A DNA stretch of 64,000 nt from the NCBI RefSeq assembly GCF_011947195.1, contig NZ_JAATVY010000010.1:62001-126000 (forward strand). Direction: 5' to 3'. The stretch comes from Planosporangium thailandense (GTDB lineage: Bacteria; Actinomycetota; Actinomycetes; Mycobacteriales; Micromonosporaceae). The translations under genes and the position numbers were made by a program. Below are positions 8,214 through 18,407 of this stretch, in pieces. The notes below the pieces were generated by a model. That model had not been told where the DNA came from and did not search any database. It saw only the letters and a list, made by a program, of their open reading frames with translations. The number at the start of each line of letters is the position of its first letter. Position 1 is the first letter of the stretch.

Positions 8214-8585
8214 TCACGTGGCGCTGTCCAGTGCGCCCAGGACCGTCTCGGCGTGCCGGTGGGCCCACTGGCCGAGGGCGTAGATCGGTACGAGCAGGTC
8301 CCGGCCGGGTGGGGTCAGCTCGTACTCCACGCGCGGTGGCGCCTCGGCGTACCGGCGGCGCTGCACCAGGCCGTAGCCTTCCATGCGCCGCAGCGTCTGG
8401 GTCAGAACCTTGTGGCTGATGCCGCCGATGCGGCCGCGCAGCTCGCCCGGGCGCAAGGGCCCGGCGCGAAGTGTGTAGACCACCACCGGCAGCCAGCCGC
8501 TCGCGAACAGGTCCACCGCCAGGCGGGCCGGACAGTCGGCGACGAAGTCACCGTAGGAGGCGAAAGGGTCCTGGTCGTCTGCCAT
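8214..8585 (-). CDS. HxlR-family transcriptional regulator
   Basis: This is a 123-residue winged-helix regulator of the HxlR type. It has the family N-terminal cysteine (FVADCPARLAVDLFASGW), the helix-turn-helix (RPGELRGRIGGISHKVLTQTLRRME) and the wing (RRRYAEAPPRVEYELTPPG). HxlR proteins respond to redox or electrophiles and usually control a divergent oxidoreductase. Here the divergent neighbour, 92 bases away, is an NAD(P)-binding reductase-like gene. I choose ATG at 8585; an earlier in-frame start at 8636 would place coding sequence across the likely promoter. The intergenic region probably holds the operator, but no convincing palindrome was identified. Confidence 0.88.
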   Translation of the reverse strand: MADDQDPFASYGDFVADCPARLAVDLFASGWLPVVVYTLRAGPLRPGELRGRIGGISHKVLTQTLRRMEGYGLVQRRRYAEAPPRVEYELTPPGRDLLVPIYALGQWAHRHAETVLGALDSAT

Positions 8586-8677
8586 GACCACAGTTTCCCC
8601 CGCGCGATACGAACCGCGGAGTGCGTAACGGCCCACCTAACGTGCTGTTCGACGTTGTCGACGACGGGAGGAACGAG

Positions 8678-9334
8678 ATGCGGATCGGAATCCTCGGCGC
8701 GGGACAGATGGCCGAAGCTCTCGGTGCGGGCTGGGTCCGAGCCGGCCACGACGTGATGGTCGGGGGACGCTCTCCGGACAGAGTGGACCCACTGGCCGCG
8801 GGTATCGGGGCACAGTGCGGAGGGCTCCGCGAGGCGGCGGAGTTCGGCGTGGTGACCCTGCTGGCGGTACCCGCTGCCGGCGTCCCCGAGGCGCTGCGCC
8901 ACGCCGGTGCGCTCGACGGCGCGTTGGCCGGGCGCCCGCTGATCGACTGTACGAATGCGTTCGCCGCCGGAGCGTTCGACGACCCACCGGGCTCCGTGGT
9001 CCTGGCCGTCGACGGATTCGCCGAACGCGTCGCCCAACTGGCCGTCGGCGCACAGGTGGTCAAGGCGTTCAACGTGTGCGCCGCCGAGGTGTGGCGCGCG
9101 GGTGGCCCGGCTGACGGCGGGCGGAAGCTCGCCGTGCCGGTGTGCGGCGACGACCCGCACGCCGTGGCCGCGGTTGCCGGTCTGGTGGCCGACCTCGGCT
9201 TCCAGCCCCTCGCCGCCGGCGGGCTGGCCCGGGCCCGGTACCTGGAGGCCACCGCGGTGTTCGCCATCGGTCTGTGGTTCGGCGGCCACGACGCGCGGGC
9301 GATGCTTCCGCCACTGGCGGCGGCCGTCGGTTGA
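8678..9334 (+). CDS. NAD(P)-binding F420-dependent-reductase-like protein
   Basis: This 218-residue protein has an N-terminal Rossmann fold (MRIGILGAGQMAEALG, then VGGRSPDRVD, with an Arg after beta-2 that favours NADP). It continues with the DCTNAF and VVKAFNVCAAE segments typical of F420H2:NADP oxidoreductase-like and NAD-binding-2 proteins. GGGAGG precedes ATG 8678 with good spacing. It is divergent from hxlR, which probably regulates it. Whether F420 is used cannot be decided; many members of this family in actinobacteria act on other substrates. Confidence 0.85.
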   Translation: MRIGILGAGQMAEALGAGWVRAGHDVMVGGRSPDRVDPLAAGIGAQCGGLREAAEFGVVTLLAVPAAGVPEALRHAGALDGALAGRPLIDCTNAFAAGAFDDPPGSVVLAVDGFAERVAQLAVGAQVVKAFNVCAAEVWRAGGPADGGRKLAVPVCGDDPHAVAAVAGLVADLGFQPLAAGGLARARYLEATAVFAIGLWFGGHDARAMLPPLAAAVG

Positions 9335-9352
9335 TGCGGGGGTGTCGCCGGC

Positions 9353-10357
9353 TCACCCGCCGCGCACCGCCCGCAGCGACTGCCGCAGCGACGACATCGT
9401 GGCCAGGACGGCCGTGGGCTCGTACCCGCAGTGCGCCATGCAGTTGGCGCAGCGCGGGTCGCGGCCCCGGCCGTACCGCTGCCAGTCGGTGGTCTCCACC
9501 AGTTCCCGGTAGGTGCGGGCGTATCCGTCGGCCATCAGGTAGCAGGGCCGCTGCCAGCCGAACAGCGAGTACGACGGGATGGCCCACGCCGTACACGGGA
9601 AGTCCACCTTGCCCTCCAGGAAGTCCAGGAACAGCGGCGAGTGGCTCAGCCGCCAGCGCCGGCGGCGCCCGGCGTCGAAGGCTTTGCGGAACAGTTCCCT
9701 GGTCTCGGCCACTCCGAGGAAGTGCTCCTGGTCGGGCGCCTTCTCGTACGCGTACGCCGGCGAGATCATCATCTCGTCGACGCCGAGCTCGTCGTTGAGG
9801 TAGTCGAGGACCTCGATGACCGTCTTCGGGGTGTCGGTGTTGTAGAAGGTGGTGTTGGTCGTGACGCGGAAGCCGCGCCGCTGCGCCTCGCGCACGGCCG
9901 CCACCGCGGCGTCGAACACGCCCTCCTTGCACACCGAGGCGTCGTGGCGCTCGCGCAGCCCATCGATGTGGACGGTGAACGCGAAGTACGGCGACGGCCG
10001 GAACTTGTCGATCTTCTTCGGCAGCAGGAGCGCGTTGGTGCAGAGAAACACGTACTTCCGGCGCCGCACCAGCTCCGTGACGAGGGTGTCGATCTGCGGG
10101 TGCATGAGCGGTTCCCCGCCGGCGATCGACACCATCGGCGCGCCGCACTCGTCGATCGCCGCGAGCGCCTGGTCGACCGGCATGCGGCGCTTGAGTACGT
10201 CGGCCGGGTGCTCGATCTTGCCGCAACCGGCACAGGCGAGGTTGCAGGCGAACAGCGGCTCCAGCTCCACCAGCAGGGGAAATTTTTCGCGTCGGCGCAG
10301 CTTCTGGCTGAGCAGGTACTGGCCGATCCGCACGCGCTGTCGCAGCGGAATGCTCAT
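9353..10357 (-). CDS. hpnH: HpnH, adenosylhopane synthase (radical SAM)
   Basis: HpnH joins the 5'-deoxyadenosyl group of SAM to diploptene, giving adenosylhopane, the first step of hopanoid side-chain extension. This 334-residue protein has the radical-SAM cluster at C38-x3-C42-x2-C45 (CNLACAGC), then [14 protein letters not shown] and a KEGVFDAAV segment. A C-terminal cysteine group ([10 protein letters not shown]) also matches the family. Length is normal. Its ATG at 10357 overlaps the stop of the hpnG-ispH gene by 4 bases. It is the last gene of the hopanoid operon. Confidence 0.94.
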   Translation of the reverse strand: MSIPLRQRVRIGQYLLSQKLRRREKFPLLVELEPLFACNLACAGCGKIEHPADVLKRRMPVDQALAAIDECGAPMVSIAGGEPLMHPQIDTLVTELVRRRKYVFLCTNALLLPKKIDKFRPSPYFAFTVHIDGLRERHDASVCKEGVFDAAVAAVREAQRRGFRVTTNTTFYNTDTPKTVIEVLDYLNDELGVDEMMISPAYAYEKAPDQEHFLGVAETRELFRKAFDAGRRRRWRLSHSPLFLDFLEGKVDFPCTAWAIPSYSLFGWQRPCYLMADGYARTYRELVETTDWQRYGRGRDPRCANCMAHCGYEPTAVLATMSSLRQSLRAVRGG

Positions 10358-11892
10358 AGCCGCACCTCCTTGGGAAGGGTGAACCGGACGTCTTCGACGG
10401 TGTCCGAGCGCTCGTGCACCGCCTGGGGTCCGAGCCCGCGTAACGCCCCGACGACCTCGTCGACGAGGGCGGGTGGTGCCGAGGCGCCGGCCGTCACCCC
10501 CACCGTGCGCGCGCCGGCCAGCCATCGCAGGTCGACCCCGGCCGCGTCGTCGACCAGGTACGCCGCGGCGCCGGCCCGTTCGGCGACCTCGACCAGCCGG
10601 CGGGAGTTCGACGAGTTCGCCGAGCCGACCACGAGCACGACGTCGGCGTCGGCGGCGACCTCGTGCAGCGCGCGCTGCCGGTTGGTGGTGGCGTAGCAGA
10701 TGTCGTCGGAGGGCGGCGCGGCCAGGTCGGGGAACCGCGCGCGCAGCACCGCGACGATCTCGGAGACGTCGTCGACGGCGAGCGTCGTCTGGACCAGGTA
10801 CGACACCCGCCGCGGGTCGTCGACCTCGACCCGGCGGGCGTCGTCGACGCTCTCGACGAGCCGGATCCGGTCGGGCGCCTCGCCGAGGGTGCCGTCGGTC
10901 TCCTCATGGCCGGCGTGCCCGATCAGCAGGATGTTGGCGCCGTGCTGCGCGCCCCGGCGGGCCTCGCTGTGCACCTTCGCCACCAGTGGGCAGGTGGCGT
11001 CTATGGTGGACAGTCGGCGGGTGGTGGCGGCAGCCCGTACGGCGGGCGCGACGCCGTGCGCGGAGAAGACCGTGACGGCGCCCTCGGGTACCTCGTCGAC
11101 GTCGTCGACGAACACCGCCCCGCGCGCGGTCAGCTCCGCGACCACGTGCGTGTTGTGCACGATCTGTTTGCGGACGTACACGGGTGGCCCGTGCAGTTCG
11201 AGCGCCCGTTCGACGATGGCGATCGCGCGCTCCACCCCGGCGCAGAAGGATCGGGGCGAGGCCAGCAGCACCCGGCGTACCGTCGTGGCCGCGGCCCACT
11301 CCGCCAGGGCGCCGGCCACCAGGGGCAGCGCCCGCAGCGCCACCCGTACCTGGCCGAGCGTGCCGGGCCGCAACAGCGGTCCGGTGTCGGCGACGACGCG
11401 TACGCACGCGGCGGGCCGCTGCCCCCGGTCGGCCAGCAGCCATGCCGACTCCAGGTCGGCGACGAGCGCGCCGGTGCCGGCGAGACGTTCGCGTCCGGCG
11501 CCGGTGACCAGCCGGCCGGTGCTCACCACGGCCCCGGTGCGTACGGTCAGCCCCCGGCGGCGCAGCGCCGCCACGAGCAGGGTCGGCGGTGCGAGCGCCG
11601 CCGGGCCGCCGTCGGTATTAGGGTCTGCGCGCAGCTCGGTCGCGACGACGATGTCGCCGGGCCGCAAGGCGGGGTCCAGGCCACCGCCGATGCCCGCCAC
11701 GGCCAGCGCGTCGGCGGCCGCCACGGTGGGGGAGCGGGCCGCCCGTTCGGCCCGCTGCCGGCCCACACCGACGTGCCAGACCGTACCGGCGGCGGCGGGC
11801 AGGCCGCGGCGCAGCCCGGTCGCCTCCGCGCGCATCGGCGCGCACAGCAGCAGCCCCGCGGCCGGGCCGCCACGGTCCGGTGGCCGCCTCAT
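10354..11892 (-). CDS. ispH: Fusion of HpnG-like nucleosidase and IspH (HMBPP reductase)
   Basis: This 512-residue protein joins two enzymes. Residues 12-200 form a nucleoside-phosphorylase-type domain of the HpnG kind: a GVGRQRA loop, an AGIGGGLDP strand and VADLESAW, which matches the V(D/E)MESAA motif of nucleosidases. HpnG releases adenine from adenosylhopane. Residues 206-510 are IspH, which reduces HMBPP to IPP and DMAPP at the end of the MEP pathway. The three cluster cysteines are present at C217, C301 and C399, with the HEETDGT active-site segment at about 329-335. The reading frame is continuous across the junction. ATG 11892 overlaps the shc stop by 4 bases. IspH here may be a pathway-dedicated second copy. 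Confidence 0.88.
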   Translation of the reverse strand: MRRPPDRGGPAAGLLLCAPMRAEATGLRRGLPAAAGTVWHVGVGRQRAERAARSPTVAAADALAVAGIGGGLDPALRPGDIVVATELRADPNTDGGPAALAPPTLLVAALRRRGLTVRTGAVVSTGRLVTGAGRERLAGTGALVADLESAWLLADRGQRPAACVRVVADTGPLLRPGTLGQVRVALRALPLVAGALAEWAAATTVRRVLLASPRSFCAGVERAIAIVERALELHGPPVYVRKQIVHNTHVVAELTARGAVFVDDVDEVPEGAVTVFSAHGVAPAVRAAATTRRLSTIDATCPLVAKVHSEARRGAQHGANILLIGHAGHEETDGTLGEAPDRIRLVESVDDARRVEVDDPRRVSYLVQTTLAVDDVSEIVAVLRARFPDLAAPPSDDICYATTNRQRALHEVAADADVVLVVGSANSSNSRRLVEVAERAGAAAYLVDDAAGVDLRWLAGARTVGVTAGASAPPALVDEVVGALRGLGPQAVHERSDTVEDVRFTLPKEVRL

Positions 11893-13835
11893 GCCGGCTC
11901 GTTTCCGGCGGCTGCCGGGGACACGGGTGCGGGTGCGTCGCCGGCGTCGCGCAGGATCCGGCCCAGCGCGCTGATCGGGAAGACGATCCGGTAGAGGTGG
12001 TAGTTGATGTAGAAGTCGCCGGGGAACCCGGTGCCGGTGTGGTACGGCTCGTCCCAGCCGCCGTCGGGGCGCTGCGTGGCGACCAGCCAGTCCAGTGCCC
12101 GGCGCGCCGCCGCCGAGCGGTACCGGCCGGCCGCGTGCAGCGCCAGCAGCGCCCAGGCGGTCTGCGAGGCTGTCGACGCGCCGCGACCGCGCCAGGAGGA
12201 GTCGACGTAGGAGCGCAGGTCCTCGCCCCAGCCGCCGTCGTCGTTCTGGTGGCGCAGCAGCCACGTGACCGCCCGCTCGATCACCGCGTGCTCCGGTGGC
12301 AGCCCCGCCGCGACGAGCGCCGGCACGACGCAGCCGGTGCCGTACACGTGGTTGGCGCCCCAGCGGCCGAACCACGACCCGTCGGGCTCCTGCGCGCGCA
12401 GCAGCCAGGCCACGCCGCGCCGGGTGACGCCCGCGTCGGCCAGCCCCTGGGCGCACAGCGACTCCACGATGTGCGCGGTGACGTCGGCGCTGGGCGGGTC
12501 GATGACCTCCCCGAAGTCGCAGAACGGGAGGTCGGCCACGACCGCGCGGGTGTTGTCGGCGTCGAAGGCGCCCCACCCGCCGTCGCGCGACTGCATGCCG
12601 ACCAGCCACCGGGTGGCCCGCCGCAGCGCCGGGTCGCTGTCGCAGCCGGTACGCCGCAGCGCGAGGATCACCTCGGCGGTGTCGTCGGTGTCGGGGTAGC
12701 CGTCGTTGTCGAACTCGAACGCCCAGCCGCTGGCCGGGACGTGGGGGCGGCGGACCGCCCAGTCGCCGCGCGTCGTGATCTCCTGACCGAGCAACCAGCG
12801 CCCGGCCCGTACGAGCGCGGGATGGTCGGCCGGCAGCCCCGCGTCGGCGAGCGCGGTCACCGCGAGCGCGGTGTCCCACACCGGCGACTGGCAGGCCTCC
12901 AGCCGGCGGACCGGACCGTCGCGGGTCTCCTCCGCGACGGTGAAGCGCTCCAGCCCGGCCAGCCCGGCCCGCAGCACCGGGTGGTCGAGCGGGTACTCCA
13001 GCAGGTTCAGGGCGATCAGCGAGTACACCCACGGCGGCTGGATCCCGCCCCAGGAGCCGTCGGCCTCCTGGCGCGCCACGATCCACTCGGCGGCGCGCCG
13101 CAGCGCGTGCCGGCGGACGGGCGCGACGGCGATCCGCTCGTAGCCGCGGGCGGTCAGGTCGAGGCGGTGCAGCCAGCCGGCTCGGCTGGTGAGCGGCGGG
13201 GCGGCCGGCGGGCGCAGCCCGGTGTGCAGTTCGGGCAGGTCGACGCCGAGCGGCCGGACCGGTCGCAGCGCCCGTACGATCGACAGCGGCACGATCGTCT
13301 GCCGGGCCCAGCAGGCGAAGTCGTAGACGTTGAACGGCATCCAGTGGGGCAGCAGGACGAGCTCCGGCGGGATGGCGGGCAGCTCGGTCCACCGCCACTC
13401 GCCGAACATGGCCAGCCAGATGCGGGTGAAGACCCGGCTGCGCTCGACGCCACCGCCGGCCCGGACGAAGCGGGCGGCGGCGGCCATGTGCGGGGCGTCG
13501 GCCGGGTCGCCGGCCAGCCGCAGGGCGACGTACGCCTCGATGGTGGTCGACAGGTCGCCGGGTCCACCGTGGAAGGTCGCCCAGGTGCCGTCGTCGCGCT
13601 GCTGGGAACGGATCCAGCGGGCGGTCCGCTCGGTGCGGCGGGGGTCGCGGATGCCGAGGAACTGGCGCAGCAGCAGGTCCTCGGCATCCATCGTGACGTT
13701 GGTGGCCAGCTCGCCCTTCCACCAGCCGGCCGGGTCCTGGCGTTCGAGCAGGTGCGCCGTGGCGCGGTCCAGGCAGGAGCGGACCCGGTCGTACCCGTCG
13801 TCGGTGCCGGGGATCCGTGGGAGGAGCTCCGTCAT
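11889..13835 (-). CDS. shc: Squalene-hopene cyclase
   Basis: This 648-residue enzyme cyclises squalene to hopene/diplopterol at the membrane. The acid motif DxDD is intact (DTDD at about residue 380), inside an [15 protein letters not shown] segment. Several QW repeats (Q-x2-DGGWG and related) run through the protein, for example [11 protein letters not shown] and [11 protein letters not shown]. Length and the C-terminal [13 protein letters not shown] segment are typical. The ATG overlaps the stop of the polyprenyl synthase by one base (TGATG). It stands central in the hopanoid operon. Confidence 0.96.
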   Translation of the reverse strand: MTELLPRIPGTDDGYDRVRSCLDRATAHLLERQDPAGWWKGELATNVTMDAEDLLLRQFLGIRDPRRTERTARWIRSQQRDDGTWATFHGGPGDLSTTIEAYVALRLAGDPADAPHMAAAARFVRAGGGVERSRVFTRIWLAMFGEWRWTELPAIPPELVLLPHWMPFNVYDFACWARQTIVPLSIVRALRPVRPLGVDLPELHTGLRPPAAPPLTSRAGWLHRLDLTARGYERIAVAPVRRHALRRAAEWIVARQEADGSWGGIQPPWVYSLIALNLLEYPLDHPVLRAGLAGLERFTVAEETRDGPVRRLEACQSPVWDTALAVTALADAGLPADHPALVRAGRWLLGQEITTRGDWAVRRPHVPASGWAFEFDNDGYPDTDDTAEVILALRRTGCDSDPALRRATRWLVGMQSRDGGWGAFDADNTRAVVADLPFCDFGEVIDPPSADVTAHIVESLCAQGLADAGVTRRGVAWLLRAQEPDGSWFGRWGANHVYGTGCVVPALVAAGLPPEHAVIERAVTWLLRHQNDDGGWGEDLRSYVDSSWRGRGASTASQTAWALLALHAAGRYRSAAARRALDWLVATQRPDGGWDEPYHTGTGFPGDFYINYHLYRIVFPISALGRILRDAGDAPAPVSPAAAGNEPA

Positions 13836-14848
13836 CAGTGATCACGTCCTGTCACGAAGTACGACAGATCGACAAGTTCGGACCGTACGGCGGCGGGCAG
13901 GTCCAGGCCGGACAGCTCGTCAAGGGCCCGGCCGAGCTGGCGGTCGGCCTCCTTGCCGGTCCAGTCCCGCGAGCCGGCCTCGTCCAGCAGCCGGGCGGCC
14001 AGCTCCAGGTCCGACTCCCGCAGCTGCCGGATCGGGGCGTACAGCATCCGGAACGCGTCGCCGGCCGCCGTGCCGGAGGTGAGCGCGTGCACGATCGGCA
14101 CCGACTTCTTGCGCGCCCGCAGGTCGGAAAGGATCGGCTTGCCGGTGCGCCCCGGGTCGCCCCAGATCCCCAGCAGGTCGTCGACGAGCTGGAACGCGAC
14201 GCCGAGGTGGCTGCCGAAGCGGGACAGCCCGGCGGTCAGCGCGGGCGGCGCGCCGCACAGCAGAGCCCCGAGCGCGCACGCGCACGACAGCAGCGCGCCG
14301 GTCTTGTCGGCCGACATCGCGAGGCACTCGTCCAGTCCGACGTCGTCGCGGCGTTCGAAGTCCAGGTCGGCGGCCTGCCCGGCGACGAGCCGGCGCACGT
14401 CCGCGCCGAGCCGCGCGACCGCCCGGACGGCGCCCGGCTGGTCCGCTTCGGCGAGCGACTCGTGGGCGAGGCTGAGCAGGGCGTCACCGGCCAGGATCGC
14501 GGCGGCGGGCCCGAAGACCGCCCAGGCGGTGGGGCGGTGGCGGCGTACCCCGTCGTGGTCCATCACGTCGTCGTGCAGCAACGAGAAGTTGTGCGCCAGC
14601 TCCACGGCGACGGCGGCCGGTACGCCGGGCCCGGGCGGCTCGCCGGCGGCCCGGGCCGACAGCAGGGCGAGCGCCGGCCGCAGTCCCTTGCCGACGGCGG
14701 TGGCCGGCGCGCCGTCGGCGTCGCAGTAACCCAGGTGGTAGGCGGCGACGAGCCGGTTGTGGGGGTCAAGGCGGTCGAGCAGCTTCTTGATCCGTGGCTC
14801 GACCAGGGTGGTGACCTGGTCGAAGCAGGCAACGGGCGCCGTCGTCAT
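13835..14848 (-). CDS. Short-chain polyprenyl diphosphate synthase
   Basis: This 337-residue trans-prenyltransferase condenses IPP with allylic diphosphates. The first aspartate-rich motif is DDVMD at about residue 93 ([17 protein letters not shown]). The second is DDLLG at about 222, followed by [11 protein letters not shown]. Bulky residues before the first motif (HNFSLLH) suggest a short product, FPP or GGPP. As part of the hopanoid operon it most likely supplies FPP to HpnD. Its stop overlaps the shc start by one base, and its ATG overlaps the hpnE stop by 4. Confidence 0.92.
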   Translation of the reverse strand: MTTAPVACFDQVTTLVEPRIKKLLDRLDPHNRLVAAYHLGYCDADGAPATAVGKGLRPALALLSARAAGEPPGPGVPAAVAVELAHNFSLLHDDVMDHDGVRRHRPTAWAVFGPAAAILAGDALLSLAHESLAEADQPGAVRAVARLGADVRRLVAGQAADLDFERRDDVGLDECLAMSADKTGALLSCACALGALLCGAPPALTAGLSRFGSHLGVAFQLVDDLLGIWGDPGRTGKPILSDLRARKKSVPIVHALTSGTAAGDAFRMLYAPIRQLRESDLELAARLLDEAGSRDWTGKEADRQLGRALDELSGLDLPAAVRSELVDLSYFVTGRDH

Positions 14849-16239
14849 GGTGTGGCCTCCAGGTCTCGGGTCGGGGACGCGAGGTGGGCCAGCACGACGT
14901 CAGCGGCGTGTTCGCCGCTGCGTACCGCTCCTTCCATCGTGTCCGGCCATCCGGTGTCGGTCCATGCGCCGGCCAGCGCCAGGCCGGGGAGCCGCGTCCG
15001 CGCGGCCGGCCGAAACGTCCGGCAGCCCGGCGACTGGCGGAAGGTCGCGCGGGGTTCGCGCGTGACGAAGGCTTCCCGCAGCGACGCCCGCCGGGCCGCC
15101 GGGAACAGCCCGGCGACGGCCTCGGTGTACGCGGCGATGAGCTGCCCGGTCGGTACGCCGATGACGTCGTCGGCAGCCGACACCGAGATCACCAGGTACT
15201 GGTCGCCACGGACGCCCTCGGGCGTACGGTCGAAGACCCACTGCACGGGCGAGTTGACGGCCGCGGCGAACGCCAGCCGGGTCACCGGCGCGCCGTACCG
15301 CAGGTGCACGTTGACGATCGGGGACCTGCCGAGCCGGTGCCACTCGCCGTGACCGGCGGCCGCCTCGGCGGGTACCAGGTGGGCGGCGGCCTCGTGGGGC
15401 ACCGCGAGGACGACGGCGTCGGCGGACAGGTCGGCGCGGCCGGCGTCGGTGGTCGCGCTCCGCGCCGTGCTGATCCGGAAGCCGGCGCCGTCCGGCCGGA
15501 CCGCGTCGACCCTGCTGCCGGTGACGACCCGTACGCCCAGCCGCGCCAGCAGCCGGTGGGCGGGGTCGCCGTGCAGCTGCGACAGCGCGACCGACGGCCG
15601 GCCGATGTCGCCCGAGTCGGCGGCGTCGAGCAGCCCGGTGCGGAACACCCGGGCCGCGAGGGCCAGGGAGGCGTCGTCCGCGGGCGTGTTCAGCGCCGCG
15701 ATCGTGATCAGGTCCCACAGGCGGCGTACCGCGCCGGGCCCCTGGCCGTGCTCGGCGAGCCAGCTGCCGAAGCTGCGGCGGTCGGTGCGCGGGTCGTCGG
15801 GGTCCACCGCGCGCAGCGCGCCGGCCGCCGCGACCGCGGCGAGCCGCTCCCGTCGGCTGAGGAAGCGGTAGCCGACCAGCGCGGGGAGCAGGTGGGCCGG
15901 CGCGGGCAGGCCGCGCGCGCGGGACAGCAGGTGTGGCCGCTGGCCGGGGGACAGCACCGGGACGGCGAAGCGCGGCTGGATCCGGGTCAGCTCGCCGGTG
16001 CCCAGGCGGTCGAGCAGCGCGCGGTAGCGGGCGTAGCAGCGCAGGAACACGTGCTGCCCGGTGTCGACGACCAGGTCGCCGTGGCGGAACGAGTACGTGG
16101 CCCCGCCCAGCTCACGGCGGCGCTCCAGGAGCGTGACCCGCGCTCCGGCGTCGGCGAGCCGGACCGCGGCGGCGATGCCGGCGAGGCCACCGCCGACGAC
16201 GCATACGTCCATCGTGGATGGAAGGGGCGCGCCCGTCAC
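14845..16239 (-). CDS. hpnE: HpnE, squalene-forming FAD desaturase/reductase
   Basis: HpnE reduces hydroxysqualene to squalene in the HpnCDE route. This 464-residue protein has a dinucleotide-binding N-terminus (DVCVVGGGLAGIAAAVRLAD, then LLERR..LGGATYSF), a TGQHVFLRCY segment, and the C-terminal LALAGAWTDTGWPDTMEGAVRSG motif characteristic of the squalene-associated family. GTG at 16239 is chosen because it overlaps the hpnD stop (GTGA). An in-frame ATG at 16212 would give a protein 9 residues shorter and starts right at the FAD fold. Third-party phytoene-desaturase labels are possible, but the context supports HpnE. Confidence 0.93.
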   Translation of the reverse strand: MTGAPLPSTMDVCVVGGGLAGIAAAVRLADAGARVTLLERRRELGGATYSFRHGDLVVDTGQHVFLRCYARYRALLDRLGTGELTRIQPRFAVPVLSPGQRPHLLSRARGLPAPAHLLPALVGYRFLSRRERLAAVAAAGALRAVDPDDPRTDRRSFGSWLAEHGQGPGAVRRLWDLITIAALNTPADDASLALAARVFRTGLLDAADSGDIGRPSVALSQLHGDPAHRLLARLGVRVVTGSRVDAVRPDGAGFRISTARSATTDAGRADLSADAVVLAVPHEAAAHLVPAEAAAGHGEWHRLGRSPIVNVHLRYGAPVTRLAFAAAVNSPVQWVFDRTPEGVRGDQYLVISVSAADDVIGVPTGQLIAAYTEAVAGLFPAARRASLREAFVTREPRATFRQSPGCRTFRPAARTRLPGLALAGAWTDTGWPDTMEGAVRSGEHAADVVLAHLASPTRDLEATP

Positions 16240-17105
16240 GCCGACCGCCGTACGAGCGCGCGGGCGGCGACCCACGCCTTCTCGCGCGTCGGTAGGGACA
16301 GCCGGGCCCGGGTGACCGCCATCGGGTCGCGGGCGATGCGGGCCAGCAGCCGGTGGTAGATGCCGGCCATCGCGGCGGTGCACGCGGCGCTTCGGGCGTC
16401 CAGCATCGGCAGCAGCCGCAGGCCCGTGTCGTACCAGCGCTCGGCGCGGTCGGCTTCGAAGCGTACGAGGGCGGTGAACGCCTCCGGCGGGTCGGCGAAC
16501 CCGTGCTCGTCGAGCTCCAGCGAGCAGCCGAACCGGTCGAGGTCCTCTTTGGGCAGGTACAGCCGGCCGTTGCCGCGATCCTCCCGCAGGTCGCGCAGGA
16601 TGTTGGTGAGCTGGAGCGCGATACCGAGCGAGTCGGCCAGCCCGGCCGCCCGTACCGGGTCGTCGGTGCCGAAGACGCCCAGGGACAGGCGACCGATCGA
16701 CCCGGCGACGCACCGGCAGTACCAGAGCAGGTCGTCGAAGGTGGCGTACGCGGTGCCGCGCACGTCGGCGGCGCAGCCGTCGATCAGTTCGTCGAACGCG
16801 GACAGCGGGATCGGCAGCCGGTGGGCGGCGTCCGCGAGCGCCAGCAGTACGGGATCGTCGCCGGCGCCGTCGCCCAGCCGGTGCAGGGCCTCGCGGGTCC
16901 GCCCCAGCCGGTCCAGCTTGTCGTCGGTGGGCAGGTCACCGTCGCCGATGTCGTCGATGCGCCGGGCCGTCGCGTAGACCGCCGACAACGCCCGCCGTTT
17001 GGTGGGTGGCAGCAGCCGGATGCCGTAGGAGAAGTTGCGCGCCTCCCGGCGGGTGATCTCCTCGCACCGCTGGTACGCGGCGTCCACGATGGTGACCGGA
17101 TTCAA
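16236..17105 (-). CDS. hpnD: HpnD, presqualene diphosphate synthase
   Basis: This 289-residue trans-isoprenyl head-to-head synthase condenses two FPP. Motifs include RNFSYGIRLLP at the N-terminus, the first aspartate motif RRIDDIGDG and the second NILRDLREDRGNGRLYLP. The RNFSYG variant resembles HpnD, not HpnC, whose equivalent segment usually reads ENFPVA. The start codon is TTG at 17105, with AAGGAG 6 bases upstream, and there is no better in-frame start. It is the first gene of the hopanoid operon. No hpnC is present next to it. Confidence 0.9.
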   Translation of the reverse strand: MNPVTIVDAAYQRCEEITRREARNFSYGIRLLPPTKRRALSAVYATARRIDDIGDGDLPTDDKLDRLGRTREALHRLGDGAGDDPVLLALADAAHRLPIPLSAFDELIDGCAADVRGTAYATFDDLLWYCRCVAGSIGRLSLGVFGTDDPVRAAGLADSLGIALQLTNILRDLREDRGNGRLYLPKEDLDRFGCSLELDEHGFADPPEAFTALVRFEADRAERWYDTGLRLLPMLDARSAACTAAMAGIYHRLLARIARDPMAVTRARLSLPTREKAWVAARALVRRSA

Positions 17106-17187
17106 TCCGCGCTCCTTACGGTAGCGGCCAGCCGGTGGGGTCGGGGCGCGGCGCGCGGTACGTGCGGCACCCCGGGAACGTCCACTG

Positions 17188-17215
17188 AGGCGCGCACCTC
17201 GGTGGGTGCGCGCCT
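17188..17215. terminator. Hairpin, 11-bp perfect stem
   Basis: AGGCGCGCACC (17188-17198) pairs with its exact complement at 17205-17215 around a 6-base loop. It lies in the 288-base gap between the end of the sugar-kinase gene (17394) and the hpnD start (17105). It would terminate the kinase transcript before the hopanoid operon promoter. Nothing else is recognisable in this gap. Confidence 0.6.
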
Positions 17216-17393
17216 GCGGGAAGGCGCGGTGAGAGTCCGGGACATCACTCTTCTCGTACGAGCGTTCAGCGCGGGACGTGACGTGGTGGCGCAGCGTCGG
17301 TCCACGACGTGACGGCGCTGGGTCCGGCCGTCCTTGCCGACATGGTGCGCGCGCTACCCACGATCCCGCGTTCGTAACAGCGACGGATGCCGA

Positions 17394-18398
17394 TCAGATG
17401 GATGGGCGGTGCTCCCGCGTCACCGGTTCGCGCTCGCGCGCCGACGCCCGCCGGACCCGTCGGGCCATGGCGGCCAGCGCGGCGCGGGTGGGGTAGGACT
17501 CCTGCGAGCCGTAGCCGCCGACGGCGCAGGACGAGGCCGCGACGGCGATCATCGCGGCGGCCGGTGGCGGCAGGCCGTGCAGCACCGCGACGCCGAGCGC
17601 GCCGGTGAAGGCGTCGCCGGCGCCCGTGGCGTCGACGACCGGGATGTCGTCGGGAGCGGTCACGACGCGGGTGCCGGTCGCATCGGCCACCACGCAGCCC
17701 CCGTGGGACATCCGCACGTACGCCGCGCCGACCCCGCGCTCGCGTAGCCGGGCGGCCGCGACGGCCGCGTCGTCGGCGGATCGCACGGCCACGCCGGTGA
17801 GCTGGCCGGCCTCGTCGGCGTTGGGGGTGACGTGGTCGACCAGCGGCAGCAGGTCGTCGGTCAGCCGGTCGGCCGGGGAGGGGTCGAGGACGGTCGGCAC
17901 CCCCGCCTGCCGGGCGGCGGCCAGCGCCGGCCGGATCCACCCGGCCGCGACCTCGAGGTCGGCGACGAGCACCCGGGGGGCGCCGGTCTCCCGTACCGCG
18001 GCCACCAGCCGCGCGGCGCCCGGTTCGGCGGGCGCGTCGTTCGCCCCGGGTACGAGCACGATGATCTTGTCGCCGTCCGGCGGGACCACGATCGTCGACA
18101 GCGCGGTCGGGCCGGCGGCGACCTGGACGCCGGTGACGTCGACGCTGGCGGCGCGCGGGCCGGCCAGCGCCTGCCCGGCCAGGTCGTCGTCGCCGACGCA
18201 GCCGAACAGTCGGGCGTGGACCCCCAGCCGCGCGGCGAGCACCGCGACGTTGGCCGCCTTGCCACCGGAGGTACGCAGCAGGTCGGTGCCGAGGTGGGTA
18301 CGGCCCGGCCGGGGCGGCTGCGGCACCCGCATCTCGAAGTCGGCGTTGATGCTGCCGACGGCGAGCACGGTACCGTCGTCGCGAGCAGCGGCTGCCAT
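17394..18398 (-). CDS. PfkB-family carbohydrate kinase (ribokinase-like)
   Basis: This 334-residue kinase has the first PfkB signature (SGGKAANVAVLAARLG) at about residues 44-59 and the second (VVDATGAGDAFTGAL), with catalytic Asp in the GAGD motif, at about 261-275. An N-terminal GSINADFEMRV segment resembles ribokinases. It would phosphorylate a sugar or nucleoside with ATP. A ribose-type substrate is likely, but no sugar transporter or catabolic gene is adjacent. It follows the receptor kinase gene with a 9-base gap on the same strand, so the two are probably co-transcribed. Confidence 0.88.
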   Translation of the reverse strand: MAAAARDDGTVLAVGSINADFEMRVPQPPRPGRTHLGTDLLRTSGGKAANVAVLAARLGVHARLFGCVGDDDLAGQALAGPRAASVDVTGVQVAAGPTALSTIVVPPDGDKIIVLVPGANDAPAEPGAARLVAAVRETGAPRVLVADLEVAAGWIRPALAAARQAGVPTVLDPSPADRLTDDLLPLVDHVTPNADEAGQLTGVAVRSADDAAVAAARLRERGVGAAYVRMSHGGCVVADATGTRVVTAPDDIPVVDATGAGDAFTGALGVAVLHGLPPPAAAMIAVAASSCAVGGYGSQESYPTRAALAAMARRVRRASAREREPVTREHRPSI

Positions 18399-18407
18399 GG
18401 TCGGCTG

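Noticed and set aside
11893-13845. Continuous frame from the hpnG-ispH gene upstream through shc
   Set aside because: The extra part is an Arg/Pro-rich shifted reading of shc, which has the real cyclase motifs in another frame. The hpnG-ispH start at 11892 has the operon-typical 4-base overlap.
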